DNA from: Bacillota bacterium
GTDB lineage: Bacteria; Bacillota; Clostridia; Christensenellales; Aristaeellaceae
Direction of reading: 5' to 3'
Assembly (NCBI GenBank): GCA_023392515.1
Contig: JAEVYX010000135.1
Location: forward strand, 1 to 22,757
DNA: 22,757 nucleotides
Under the pieces are notes generated by a model. That model had not been told where the DNA came from, ran no database searches, and saw only the letters and a program-made list of their open reading frames with translations. Below, piece by piece: positions 1 through 6,997 of the stretch. How positions within the stretch are numbered: the first letter of the stretch is position 1; each line of letters begins with the position of its first letter. A program made the translations under genes and the position numbers.

Positions 1-152
1 CCGTTCATCCTGCCTTTGAAGAAGACGTGTTTGATGCCATTTCTTTACGGGCGTGTGTGGAATTGCGTCAGGTGCCCGGGGGGCCGGCGCCTCAGGCGGT
101 GGCAAACAGCATCAAAGCAGGAAGGGCGTTTCTGGAACAGTTTTCTATGTAA
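1..152 (+). CDS. argH: Argininosuccinate lyase, C-terminal end (5' truncated by window)
   Basis: The reading frame with codons starting at position 3 is open from the window edge and ends at TAA 150-152, giving about 49 residues. The stretch EEDVFDAISLRACVELRQ followed by VPGGPAP matches the characteristic C-terminal tail of argininosuccinate lyase (family pattern: DEDVF-AIS--ACV-RR--PGGPAP-AV). ArgH cleaves argininosuccinate to arginine and fumarate, the last step of arginine synthesis, in the cytoplasm. The active-site parts of the enzyme lie outside the window. The gene is followed by a terminator at 175-210, so it is the last gene of its transcript. The call rests on the tail motif only, but that motif is distinctive. 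Confidence 0.85.
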   Translation, partial: VHPAFEEDVFDAISLRACVELRQVPGGPAPQAVANSIKAGRAFLEQFSM

Positions 153-174
153 AAAGAGCGGAAAGCAATATAGC

Positions 175-210
175 AAAAAAGGGGGGCAATTGAACTGCCT
201 CCTCTTTTTT
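175..210. terminator. Bidirectional intrinsic terminator between argH and the phosphatase gene
   Basis: A GC-rich stem (181-188 with 196-203, two G-U pairs when read on the plus strand) is flanked by an A-run at 175-180 and a T-run at 205-210. It can therefore stop transcripts from both sides: argH on the plus strand and the convergent phosphatase gene on the minus strand. Confidence 0.8.
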
Positions 211-229
211 ATCATACGGATATCAATTT

Positions 230-1396
230 TCAGCAATACCTTAATTCTACATGTTTGCCCATAGCCTTTAAACAGTGGACGATTTCTTTCACAACCCGGA
301 GCTTTAGCACAAGAGGGGGCTCGCCGCCGCTTACGCAAGCGGGATTGGCGGCCCTTCCTGCCACAATGGTAATGGTGGTGGCTTGGTTCACCAGTACGTC
401 TGCCAGCAGATGCGCGCCATCCTGCTTTTCTCGCAGCCTGGTGGGGTTGCTCCAATCTCCCTTCAAACGAAGTTTCAGCAGTTCCAATGTTTTATGAAGC
501 GTTAGCAGGCCTTCCGTCACCAGATGAATGCCCTCCAATTCTGCAATGGGAGGGACATCGGGGGAGGCATCGTTCAAGTGTGCTCGCAGTTCCTTGCCTA
601 TTATTTTGCTCACAATTTGGGAGGTAGTGCCGCCGCAGACAACCTTTAGGCCCGGTGCGGCCATCAAATCCGCCACCCTGCGCCTGTCTTCTTCCCTGTG
701 CTGAGGCGGGCCTATCATCACATAGGCGTGCAGGGGTGTGCGCAAATGCAGGACTGCAACGGTGGCGTCGTCCCCCGGCTGGCCCATATAGAGGCTGTCA
801 CAGGCAGCCAGGAGGCGGCTTTGTATTTCATAGGCGCCGGCTTCCTTGCTGTAGATATCCATAAGATACTGGACCACTTGCTCATATTGCCAGTCCAGAT
901 TAAGAACCTTGCCGACCCCTGCATGGACGACGCCATCGGAAAACATCACACAGCTGTCTCCTTCCACGAGCTGCATGCGTGCTTCCCGAACCTTTTTCCC
1001 TGAGATGGTGATCTCCTTCCAGGGGGGAAGAACCTGCTTCCCATCCCTAAGAAGAATCATGGCCGGGTTATCAAACTCTACCATATAGGCAGAGCCATGT
1101 TGATCCACATGGATTACGCTGAAGGTGGCATAAGCCACCTTGCGTTCCTTGCAAACGGGCAGCGTGTCGGCGATGGTTTCCACAACATCCCGGATATCTG
1201 CTCCGTTGGACAGCATGGAGGTGATGATTTTTGTGGTGAGGGATGACAGAATATTGGCTTTAACCCCGCTGCCCAGCCCATCGGATAGCACCAAAAGCGT
1301 GCCGCTTTCATCCCGCAAAAGCGCCACCTTGTCGCCGCAAAGCTCTTCCCCGGCTTTGTTCAGGCTTCCAAAGCTGGTTTCCGCAAAGCAGCTCAT
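230..1396 (-). CDS. SpoIIE-family (PP2C-type) serine phosphatase linked to a hydrogenase sensor
   Basis: A 388-residue protein. Residues about 1-215 form a SpoIIE/PP2C phosphatase domain: the metal-binding signatures SDGLGSG (38-44), FSDG (152-155) and GDDATV (208-213) are all present, so it should be an active Mn/Mg-dependent phosphoserine phosphatase. There are no membrane segments or signal peptide, so it is cytoplasmic. Residues about 225-388 form a second domain that I cannot name, with conserved-looking patches KVVCGGTT and LVTEGLLTL. The start ATG overlaps the stop of the upstream hydrogenase-like gene (ATGA), which implies translational coupling and a shared task. SpoIIE-type phosphatases are known neighbours of group C sensory [FeFe]-hydrogenases in Clostridia. 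The likely role is output of a redox or H2 signal by dephosphorylating an unknown protein (inference). It is unlikely to be SpoIIE itself, because the large membrane domain is missing. Confidence 0.85.
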   Translation of the reverse strand: MSCFAETSFGSLNKAGEELCGDKVALLRDESGTLLVLSDGLGSGVKANILSSLTTKIITSMLSNGADIRDVVETIADTLPVCKERKVAYATFSVIHVDQHGSAYMVEFDNPAMILLRDGKQVLPPWKEITISGKKVREARMQLVEGDSCVMFSDGVVHAGVGKVLNLDWQYEQVVQYLMDIYSKEAGAYEIQSRLLAACDSLYMGQPGDDATVAVLHLRTPLHAYVMIGPPQHREEDRRRVADLMAAPGLKVVCGGTTSQIVSKIIGKELRAHLNDASPDVPPIAELEGIHLVTEGLLTLHKTLELLKLRLKGDWSNPTRLREKQDGAHLLADVLVNQATTITIVAGRAANPACVSGGEPPLVLKLRVVKEIVHCLKAMGKHVELRYC

Positions 1397-3087
1397 GATT
1401 TCCCATCCTTCGTGATGGAGCTTTTCAGCTTTAATAGTGCGGCCTTTGTTTCCCCGGTGGTCTCTCCCAGAAGGCTTGCGATTTCCTGGGCTACCCGCAT
1501 TTGCTTGTCGATAACCTGCTGGGCTGTTTGAAGGGTCTCCCGGCGCATAGCCTCTATGCGGTCTAGGTTTTCCTCTTCCTTTGTCACGTCCCTTGCCACC
1601 ACTAGATACCCGCCATTGGGTACGGGAACCAGGCTTTGCTCCACTGTAAGGTCGAAAATCCTTGTTTTGCAGCGCACATTCATCACAGCTTGACCTGTTT
1701 TTGTTCCGTGAACCAGTGCTGACATATTGAGGAACATATCAAGCGGCAGCCCAAGGCAAGTGTTGTCCAGGTTCAGCATGCGCTCCCCGGCCTTGTTGTA
1801 TTGCACAAGTGTCAGATCCTCATCCAGCATAAACAATGCGTTGGGTGTGTTGTCCAAAATGATGTTGGACATGGATTCCGCTTTTTCCCGCATGTACGGC
1901 AGGCACATTTTCAGGTTGGCTTTCCCATGATATACGGCAATGGCTTTTTCCCTGCAGCTTTCATAGCCGCAGGCGCCGCAATTGAGCATATGCTCCGGCC
2001 TGGTTTTTCCGATCTGGGCTAAAATGGCTTCAATATCTTCATCCGTTGGCATGCCAGCCCGGACCAGGGTAGGAGAAAAGGATGCGTCCATGTTTACACG
2101 GGATGTTTCCGACAAGGGGGCCGGTGTGAGGGGAGCCTCCTTGGATACCTGATAAATATCGCTTTTAGCCAGCAGGAAGGGCTCTCCGGTCTCGTGCAGG
2201 CCCGGCCCGCCCACACAGGAATTTTCACAGGCGCTCATTTCAAGCAAATAGCCTGTAATATGATGCTTTTGAATGGATTGCAAAATTTCAATACACCTGT
2301 CCAGCCCGTCGACGGCAACCGCCTTGTATTTATCCCGATATTCCAAGGGAATGGTTTTCAAAATGCCGCCGGGAACCGGGTAAAGCCTGCTCAGTACCTG
2401 ATGCATTTCGGAAGGCCGGTCATCATGAAGCTGCAAGCTGATCTCTTCCTTTGTCAGCCATTCCCGCAATTCTTCGTACATGAGCACCGCGTCTATTTCG
2501 CCGGAAGCACGGGCTTCCTGCTTTTTGGATATGCAGGGACCGATAAACACTACCCGGATGTCCTCTTTTCTTACACTTCGCATTAATTTGGCATGGGTAA
2601 CTGCCGGGGAGTTTACGGGAATCAACTGCGGGAGAAGCGGGGGAAAGTATTTTTCCACCAGCATCACAACAGTTGGACAGCAGGTGGTGATCAGGTTCGG
2701 CATGAGCCCCGCTTTTGCTATCTGGGAATAGGATTTGGATACATGGGTGGCCCCGATGGCTGTTTCTTCCACATGAGAAAAGCCTAGCTTTTTCAGCGCC
2801 GCACTCATAGCGGAAAAGGAAACGTTCGGGAAGGCAGCCACATAGGAGGGGGCCAGGCTTACAAAAACCTTTTCCCCACGAGCCAGCATATCCTTGACTT
2901 TAGGCAAATCGCTTTCAATTTGTTTGGCGTTTTGCGGACAGACAAGGGTGCATTTGCCGCATAGCACGCATTCATCCTCCAGAATCCGGGCTTGGTCGGA
3001 ATGAAAGGTGATGGATTTCACGCCGCAATGGCGGATACATTTATAGCAGTTTTTACAGTTGGCTGCTTTGAACTGGATGATGCCCAA
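1393..3087 (-). CDS. Sensory [FeFe]-hydrogenase-like protein (HydS / group C) with PAS domain
   Basis: 564 residues from a TTG start at 3087, chosen because AGGAGG (3095-3100) lies 7 nt upstream and the product then begins GIIQFK directly before the ferredoxin domain. The longer frame from ATG 3195 would start inside the promoter -10 box. Domains: two [4Fe-4S] motifs (C11/14/17/21 and C40/43/46/50), then the H-cluster domain with TTCCP (134-138), GPCISKK (183-189) and EMSAC-3x-CVGG (283-294). All four H-cluster cysteines appear present (C137, C185, C287, C291). A further four-cysteine Fe-S motif follows (C370/373/378/395), then a PAS domain (about 405-515) and a helical tail. The short H-domain followed by Fe-S and PAS modules is typical of group C hydrogenases, thought to sense H2 or redox state rather than make H2 in bulk. 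It overlaps the phosphatase gene by 4 nt. Confidence 0.88.
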   Translation of the reverse strand: MGIIQFKAANCKNCYKCIRHCGVKSITFHSDQARILEDECVLCGKCTLVCPQNAKQIESDLPKVKDMLARGEKVFVSLAPSYVAAFPNVSFSAMSAALKKLGFSHVEETAIGATHVSKSYSQIAKAGLMPNLITTCCPTVVMLVEKYFPPLLPQLIPVNSPAVTHAKLMRSVRKEDIRVVFIGPCISKKQEARASGEIDAVLMYEELREWLTKEEISLQLHDDRPSEMHQVLSRLYPVPGGILKTIPLEYRDKYKAVAVDGLDRCIEILQSIQKHHITGYLLEMSACENSCVGGPGLHETGEPFLLAKSDIYQVSKEAPLTPAPLSETSRVNMDASFSPTLVRAGMPTDEDIEAILAQIGKTRPEHMLNCGACGYESCREKAIAVYHGKANLKMCLPYMREKAESMSNIILDNTPNALFMLDEDLTLVQYNKAGERMLNLDNTCLGLPLDMFLNMSALVHGTKTGQAVMNVRCKTRIFDLTVEQSLVPVPNGGYLVVARDVTKEEENLDRIEAMRRETLQTAQQVIDKQMRVAQEIASLLGETTGETKAALLKLKSSITKDGKS

Positions 3088-3126
3088 TAGCCTTCCTCCT
3101 TCATACCATGACGGAACGAAACTATT

Positions 3127-3165
3127 CCTGCACCGGGCATGATTGATATTCATGCCCGGTGCAGG
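3127..3165 (-). promoter_or_regulatory. Perfect 16-bp hairpin in the 5' leader of the hydrogenase-sensor operon
   Basis: Arms 3127-3142 and 3150-3165 are perfectly complementary (core CCTGCACCGGGCATG) around a 7-nt loop. The hairpin lies between the -10 box (3194-3199) and the TTG start (3087), about 27 nt before the AGGAGG. No T-run follows, so it is not a plain terminator. It may be a protein-binding operator or an mRNA structure controlling stability or translation (inference). Confidence 0.7.
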
Positions 3166-3193
3166 TTCCGCTAACCCGGCCGGTATCCTTATC

Positions 3194-3222
3194 ATTATAG
3201 TGCAAATGTATAGGAATAGCTA
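3194..3222 (-). promoter_or_regulatory. Promoter of the hydrogenase-sensor/phosphatase operon
   Basis: On the minus strand a perfect TATAAT lies at 3199-3194. Seventeen nt upstream the -35 position (3222-3217, TAGCTA) is poor, which suggests a need for an activator or an otherwise weak promoter. The expected transcript start is near 3187, giving a leader of about 100 nt that contains the hairpin at 3127-3165. Confidence 0.6.
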
Positions 3223-3280
3223 TTTTTCGCCTGTATCCACCAGTAGAGAAAAAGACTGCATATAATTGTGAAATATATAA

Positions 3281-3310
3281 CAAAAAGCCTCCCGGTGAAA
3301 ACCGGGAGGC
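3281..3310 (-). terminator. Intrinsic terminator of the sigma/anti-sigma/SIMPL operon
   Basis: A perfect 10-bp GC-rich stem (3287-3296 with 3301-3310, GCCTCCCGGT arm) with a 4-nt loop is followed on the minus strand by TTTTTG (3286-3281). It lies 45 nt past the stop of the SIMPL gene and isolates that operon from the hydrogenase-sensor promoter just downstream. Confidence 0.88.
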
Positions 3311-3354
3311 AATGGGAAGAAGATTTATTCCAATTACGGAATGGCGTTTTCTGA

Positions 3355-4092
3355 TTATTCGAACAGGTATGTCAAGGTTGTGGTGGCGTATACGGTGATC
3401 TCACCGGAGAGGATGGGGGTACCGGCAGCCGCGTCCGCAACTTCGTACTTGGCAGAGGGAGCATAGGTGCTATAGCTGTTTTCCTTTTCTTCCATCTTGA
3501 CCAGTTCCCCAAGCTTTTTGCCGCTGGCTGCAGCCAGGAGTTCTGCCTTGCGGATGCCTTCCTTTACGGCTTCCTGCAGGGCGGTATCATAGGCTTGTGC
3601 CTGCTTGGAGGAACCAAAGTTGATGCCGTAGGATTGGTTGGCACCGGAAGCCATGGCGGCATCCATGATCTGGGATACTTTGCTGATGTCCCGAACAGTG
3701 ACCATGAGCATGTTATCCACCTGATAACCGCTTACGGTTTCCGTATCGCTCAGCTTGTTGTACTCGTAATTGTAGATGGGGTACACATTGAAACTGCTGG
3801 TTACGATGTCCTTATCCTCTACACCCTGCTCCTTGATGGCGGCGATGATCTTCTCCATCACGGCGTTGTTGGCGCTGTGCGCTTCTTCAACAGTGGCGCC
3901 TTTGGTGTTGACACCAAGGTTCAAACTGGCATAGTCCGCAGTCAGGGTAATGGTGGAGCTGCCTTGAACAATCAGCTGCTTTTCAGAGGGGACAGGCGCC
4001 GTGTTCTCAGCCAGGGCGGGAACCGCGGTCAGGGAGAACAGCATTACGAGAACCAGTGTTACCAGGGAGAATTTCTTCAGCAAGTTTTTCAT
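3355..4092 (-). CDS. Secreted SIMPL-domain (DUF541) protein
   Basis: 245 residues. The N-terminus is a classic signal peptide: KNLLKK, a hydrophobic core, then VPALA before the likely cleavage at about residue 28. The mature part opens with a LIVQGSSTITLTADYASLNLGV segment (split here: LIVQGSSTITLTADYA, SLNLGV), typical of SIMPL/DUF541 proteins (YggE-like, BP26). It carries through KDIVTSSFNVYPIYNY, SGYQVDNMLMVTVRD and a C-terminal ITVYATTTLTYLFE strand. No lipobox cysteine is visible, so it is probably released or wall-associated. Molecular function of the family is poorly defined; members have been tied to oxidative stress and envelope functions. The ATG lies 1 nt after the anti-sigma stop with CGGAGG upstream, so it is the third gene of the ECF operon and probably part of the envelope response that the sigma factor controls (inference). 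Confidence 0.85.
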   Translation of the reverse strand: MKNLLKKFSLVTLVLVMLFSLTAVPALAENTAPVPSEKQLIVQGSSTITLTADYASLNLGVNTKGATVEEAHSANNAVMEKIIAAIKEQGVEDKDIVTSSFNVYPIYNYEYNKLSDTETVSGYQVDNMLMVTVRDISKVSQIMDAAMASGANQSYGINFGSSKQAQAYDTALQEAVKEGIRKAELLAAASGKKLGELVKMEEKENSYSTYAPSAKYEVADAAAGTPILSGEITVYATTTLTYLFE

Positions 4093-4093
4093 A

Positions 4094-5365
4094 TCAAATA
4101 CCTCCGTTATTTTGTTGCTTTTTCATTTTGCGGCGGCGCAGCACCCTTGTAAGGATTGCAATTAGAATTCCCAGGGGCAAGGCCACCGGCAGGATCATGG
4201 CCAGGAATACGATCATGTCTTGAAAGAACTGCCCGATTGCTTCCAGAGAGGCCATCAGGCCCTTTTGCAGCCGCTCCCCAAGGGTGAGATTTTTTTCGTT
4301 GGCTATGTCTTTGGCGGTTTCTTCCTGCAGGTATACGCTTACGTTGGAATAGTTGATTCGGCTGTCCAGCCCCTTCAATGTGCTTTCATAGCTGTCAATC
4401 TGGTATTGGGTATCGGCAATCGCGTTTTCGACGGCCAAGAGGTCTTCCAGCCTTCCGGAGTTCTCCATCAGTGCGAGAAGCCGCTCCATTTTCACCTTTT
4501 GCGTATTCAGGCGCATGGTGGTATCGGCATAGCTTTCGCTGACGTCCGAGGCGCTTTCACTAACATCTGTTACGCGGCCGATCTGAGTGACGCCGGATTT
4601 AAAAGTATCCAGCTTTTCAGCGGGAATCCGTAGGGTGAGGTTCGCATAGCGGGTATCACCCAGCGTAATGTCGCCGCTCACGCCAACATACTCCACCCAA
4701 CCGCCCTGGGCGCTTGTCAAGGCCTTGATGCTTTCCAAATCCTGATCAAACTTCATGGTGCGAAGGGTGTAGCTGGCAGTACGGATGATTTTTACGCCCT
4801 GGATTGCTTCTGCCGCATCCTGTTCATTGCTTTGGGGTGCTGCCGCACTCTTGAGGGATATCCCGCTGCCGGCCATGGGCGCCGGGGCTGCCATGTCAGA
4901 TGAGATTTCGGATCGGTACAATGAATTTTCGCCGGCGGCTTCATCCTCGGTGTAACCGTAAGTGTCCCCCGCCCAGTAGTTTTGTGTACTCTGCCTGCTT
5001 CCCTCTTTCATGGGCACCCAGTTTTGGACAGACAGTGTGCCCACCGTCAGGAAGAGAGCTGCGGCTGCGACTGATACCCAGGTGCGCCAGCCTGAACGGA
5101 CAGGCGCGGGCTTTCCTGATTCCTGTTGTTTTTGCATACGCTCCTCTTTCTGAATCGCTTGTCTCCAGCTCTGGCTCCATTCCGCGGGTACCTGCGCGGA
5201 ATCGTCCATCTGGGTAAGGTCCTGGAGGAGTTGACGCATATCCTTTGCTTCTTCAGCGCATAAGGGGCAGCCCTTTTCGTGCTGTTCCATCAGCGCCGTT
5301 TCATCCTGCGTGAGCGCACCCTCCAGATAATCCGTCAGAAGGGCTTCAAAGCGTTGGCAATTCAA
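4094..5365 (-). CDS. Membrane anti-sigma factor with zinc-finger and DUF4349 domains
   Basis: 423 residues from TTG 5365 (AGGAGG 8 nt upstream); this start overlaps the sigma stop as TTGA. The N-terminal cytoplasmic part has the zinc-binding anti-sigma pattern H29-3x-C33-2x-C36, with a possible fourth ligand at C3. A membrane helix follows at about 95-113. The extracytoplasmic part holds a DUF4349 domain (about 190-365: a VKIIRTASYTLRT strand, LRIPAEKLDTF, and a coiled region MRLNTQKVKMERLLALM). A second membrane helix lies near 388-410 with a basic cytoplasmic tail (RVLRRRKMKK). Such proteins hold the cognate ECF sigma factor inactive until a surface signal reaches the outer domain. The position directly after the sigma gene supports this. 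The nature of the signal is unknown. Confidence 0.85.
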   Translation of the reverse strand: MNCQRFEALLTDYLEGALTQDETALMEQHEKGCPLCAEEAKDMRQLLQDLTQMDDSAQVPAEWSQSWRQAIQKEERMQKQQESGKPAPVRSGWRTWVSVAAAALFLTVGTLSVQNWVPMKEGSRQSTQNYWAGDTYGYTEDEAAGENSLYRSEISSDMAAPAPMAGSGISLKSAAAPQSNEQDAAEAIQGVKIIRTASYTLRTMKFDQDLESIKALTSAQGGWVEYVGVSGDITLGDTRYANLTLRIPAEKLDTFKSGVTQIGRVTDVSESASDVSESYADTTMRLNTQKVKMERLLALMENSGRLEDLLAVENAIADTQYQIDSYESTLKGLDSRINYSNVSVYLQEETAKDIANEKNLTLGERLQKGLMASLEAIGQFFQDMIVFLAMILPVALPLGILIAILTRVLRRRKMKKQQNNGGI

Positions 5366-5964
5366 TTGCTTGCCCTCCTTTCATATTCTTGGACGGTAAC
5401 GCTTGAAAAAAGTTCCGCATGCTGCGTTAATATTTCTTTTAATTTTAATCGGGCACGATTGATTCTGCTTTTAACCGTGCCCACGGGGGAATCTGTGATT
5501 TTTGCTATTTCCTCATAGCTTAATTCCTGGAGCTGGGACAGCACCAATACCGTGCGCATCTCTTCAGGCAGAAGATCGATGCCTTGCTTGAGCATTGCCA
5601 TCCGTTCCTTTTGCTCCAGCGCGCTGTACGGGGTAGGCCCCCGGTCCACCGGAACATACCCGGATTCTGATAAAGCTTCCAGCGATTCCGCTGCCGTGCG
5701 CTTGCGCTTGCGAAGCGCATCCAGGCATACGTTATAGGCGATGCGGTATAGCCATGTTTCAAACTTGGATTCATGGCGATAAGTGGGCATGGCCCGGTAA
5801 GCTCGAATCAGCGCTTCCTGAGCGCAATCTCCGGCATCCTGCTCATTGCCCATCAACTTCAGACACGTAAAATAGATCAGCCGCTCATGGGGCGTCACCA
5901 GTGCCTCGAAGGCGGCGGCGTCACCACGCTTGGCCCGCGCCACGATTAATTCGTCCGCTTGCAC
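5362..5964 (-). CDS. ECF-type RNA polymerase sigma factor (SigW-like)
   Basis: 200 residues from GTG 5964, chosen because GGAGG (5971-5975) is placed 6 nt upstream; the longer frame to 6015 has no such site. Region 2 (about residues 10-80) contains the DAGDCAQEALIRAYRAM and FETWLYRIAYNVCLDALRKR segments that bind core polymerase and the -10 element. Region 4 (about 130-185) contains LPEEMRTVLVL and the helix-turn-helix LSYEEIAKITDSPVGTVKSR. Regions 1 and 3 are absent, as expected for the ECF group. It is the first gene of a three-gene operon with its anti-sigma factor and a SIMPL protein. Autoregulation is usual for such operons, but I could not identify a convincing ECF-type promoter upstream. 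Confidence 0.92.
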   Translation of the reverse strand: MQADELIVARAKRGDAAAFEALVTPHERLIYFTCLKLMGNEQDAGDCAQEALIRAYRAMPTYRHESKFETWLYRIAYNVCLDALRKRKRTAAESLEALSESGYVPVDRGPTPYSALEQKERMAMLKQGIDLLPEEMRTVLVLSQLQELSYEEIAKITDSPVGTVKSRINRARLKLKEILTQHAELFSSVTVQEYERRASN

Positions 5965-6018
5965 AATACCCCTCCATTCCTCGATCTTCCATAGGATTAA
6001 CGGGATAAACCGCACCTT

Positions 6019-6060
6019 TCATGCCAGGAGGAAAAATACAGCAGAAAAACATTGGCATGA
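6019..6060. repeat. Inverted repeat between divergent sigma and T-box operons
   Basis: TCATGCCA (6019-6026) is repeated in inverted form as TGGCATGA (6053-6060), 26 nt apart. The right arm ends 4 nt before the -35 box of the rightward promoter, and both arms lie upstream of the leftward sigma gene. It may be a paired operator or a weak hairpin; its function is not shown. Confidence 0.5.
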
Positions 6061-6064
6061 GGAC

Positions 6065-6094
6065 TTGACAGCCCTTTTTTTCTCATGGTATCAT
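6065..6094 (+). promoter_or_regulatory. Sigma-A-type promoter of the T-box / XRE-cupin operon
   Basis: A perfect -35 TTGACA (6065-6070) is separated by 18 nt from TATCAT (6089-6094). Transcription should begin near 6101, just before the structured leader. The strong -35 suggests constitutive initiation, with control exerted later at the leader terminator. Confidence 0.75.
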
Positions 6095-6124
6095 AACCGC
6101 AATTAAATATCTACCCCAAATGCA

Positions 6125-6376
6125 ATAACGGAGACAAGCGTTTTTCTTCCCTGCATCAAGAGAGCCGGCGGTTGGTGCAAGCCGGTAGCAGCGAAAAGCG
6201 CGCATCACTCCCGAGCAGCCGGGCCGAAAGAAGGAATACCTTCCAGTAGGGCCGGACGGTGCCGCGTGATAGGCTAGGGCTTGTTGGAGCCGAAGAGAAG
6301 GGAACGTAGTTTATGTTTCCGGGCATGGGAGTATCGGCATACAAGCCTTGCATCGTAAAGGATGCAAGGTTTTTTT
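6125..6376 (+). promoter_or_regulatory. T-box-like riboswitch leader (specifier uncertain: Ile AUC or His CAU/CAC)
   Basis: The leader matches T-box architecture in order. Stem I has a basal GGAG/CUCC helix (6130-6133 with 6208-6211), a specifier loop (6134-6137 opposite 6202-6207, GCATCA), a 9-bp helix (6138-6146 with 6193-6201), the AGAGA bulge (6160-6164), and a CCGGC/GCCGG stem with terminal loop GGTTGGTGCAA (6170-6180). The conserved GAGC follows (6213-6216). Stem II carries a GAAA/AGTA S-turn. A IIA/B pseudoknot can form (6256-6258 with 6265-6267, and 6261-6263 with 6272-6274). A later hairpin pairs 6300-6305 with 6315-6320. The antiterminator would pair 6321-6324 with 6345-6348 and 6331-6334 with 6339-6342, leaving the bulge ATGGGA that contains TGGGA (family UGGNA). 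Its 3' arm shares 6346-6348 with the terminator, so the two are mutually exclusive. The bulge deviates from the usual UGGNACC. Confidence 0.75.
6346..6376 (+). terminator. Intrinsic terminator of the T-box-like leader
   Basis: A perfect 9-bp stem CCTTGCATC / GATGCAAGG (6346-6354, 6361-6369) with a 6-nt loop is followed by seven T (6370-6376). It lies upstream of the first gene of the operon, so it is an attenuator. Its 5' arm overlaps the proposed antiterminator arm. Confidence 0.9.
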
Positions 6377-6412
6377 GTTCTCATGCTACCCCACAAAAAA
6401 GGAGGTTTTCCC

Positions 6413-6985
6413 ATGAATCAGATCCAGTTGATTGCTATGCGAATCCGTGATTTGCGGGACGTTGTAGCCCTCACCCCGGACGAAGTGGCCCAAAAGGCCG
6501 GCATTCCTTTGGAAGAGTACTTGGCCTATGAAACAGGAGAGCGGGATTTTTCTTTTTCCCATCTATTCAATATTGCCGATGTTCTCCAGGTGGATATATC
6601 CGATCTGCTCACCGGGGAAAGCCCCAAACTGAAGGGCTATTTGCTCACCCGCAAGGGCCGGGGCCTCGCCTTTGACCGGCGCAAACAATACCATTACCAG
6701 CACCTGGCTTACAATTTTGCCAACAAGCTATCCGAACCCTTTTTGGTTACGGTGGAGGAGGATGCCCAAGGCACCCAGAAGCAGGCACACAGCCATGAGG
6801 GTCAGGAGTTCGACTTTGTGCTGGAGGGCTATTTGCGCTTGATTCTGGGAGGCAATGAGCTTCTTTTGGCACCGGGCGATTCCATCTATTATGACAGCTC
6901 TCTGCCCCACGCCATGTATGCCGTGGACGGGGATTGCAAATTTATCGCCGTAGTCATGAAAGCACCTGATGAAGTAAGTAAGTAA
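6413..6985 (+). CDS. XRE-family regulator with C-terminal cupin domain
   Basis: 190 residues from ATG 6413, chosen because GGAGG (6401-6405) lies 7 nt upstream; an earlier in-frame ATG at 6362 sits inside the leader terminator. Residues about 8-65 form an XRE/Cro helix-turn-helix (RIRDLRDVVALTPDEVAQKA, then a recognition helix ending near YETGER). Residues about 105-185 form a cupin with likely metal or ligand residues H126, H128, E132 and H166, followed by the second cupin motif LLLAPGDSIYYDSSLPH. Such proteins are one-component regulators in which the cupin senses a small molecule. The gene lies 12 nt before an acyl-CoA ligase gene; this pairing recurs in many anaerobes, and the ligase substrate or product is the natural candidate ligand (inference). 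It is controlled upstream by the T-box-like leader. Confidence 0.88.
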   Translation: MNQIQLIAMRIRDLRDVVALTPDEVAQKAGIPLEEYLAYETGERDFSFSHLFNIADVLQVDISDLLTGESPKLKGYLLTRKGRGLAFDRRKQYHYQHLAYNFANKLSEPFLVTVEEDAQGTQKQAHSHEGQEFDFVLEGYLRLILGGNELLLAPGDSIYYDSSLPHAMYAVDGDCKFIAVVMKAPDEVSK

Positions 6986-6997
6986 AGGAGAAGGAAT

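Noticed and set aside
6251..6267. CGGTGCCGCG resembles the canonical T-box core TGGTACCGCG.
   Set aside because: The invariant TGG is not kept, no terminator competes with this position, and the segment fits the IIA/B pseudoknot directly after stem II. The antiterminator at 6321-6348 overlaps the terminator and is the better candidate.
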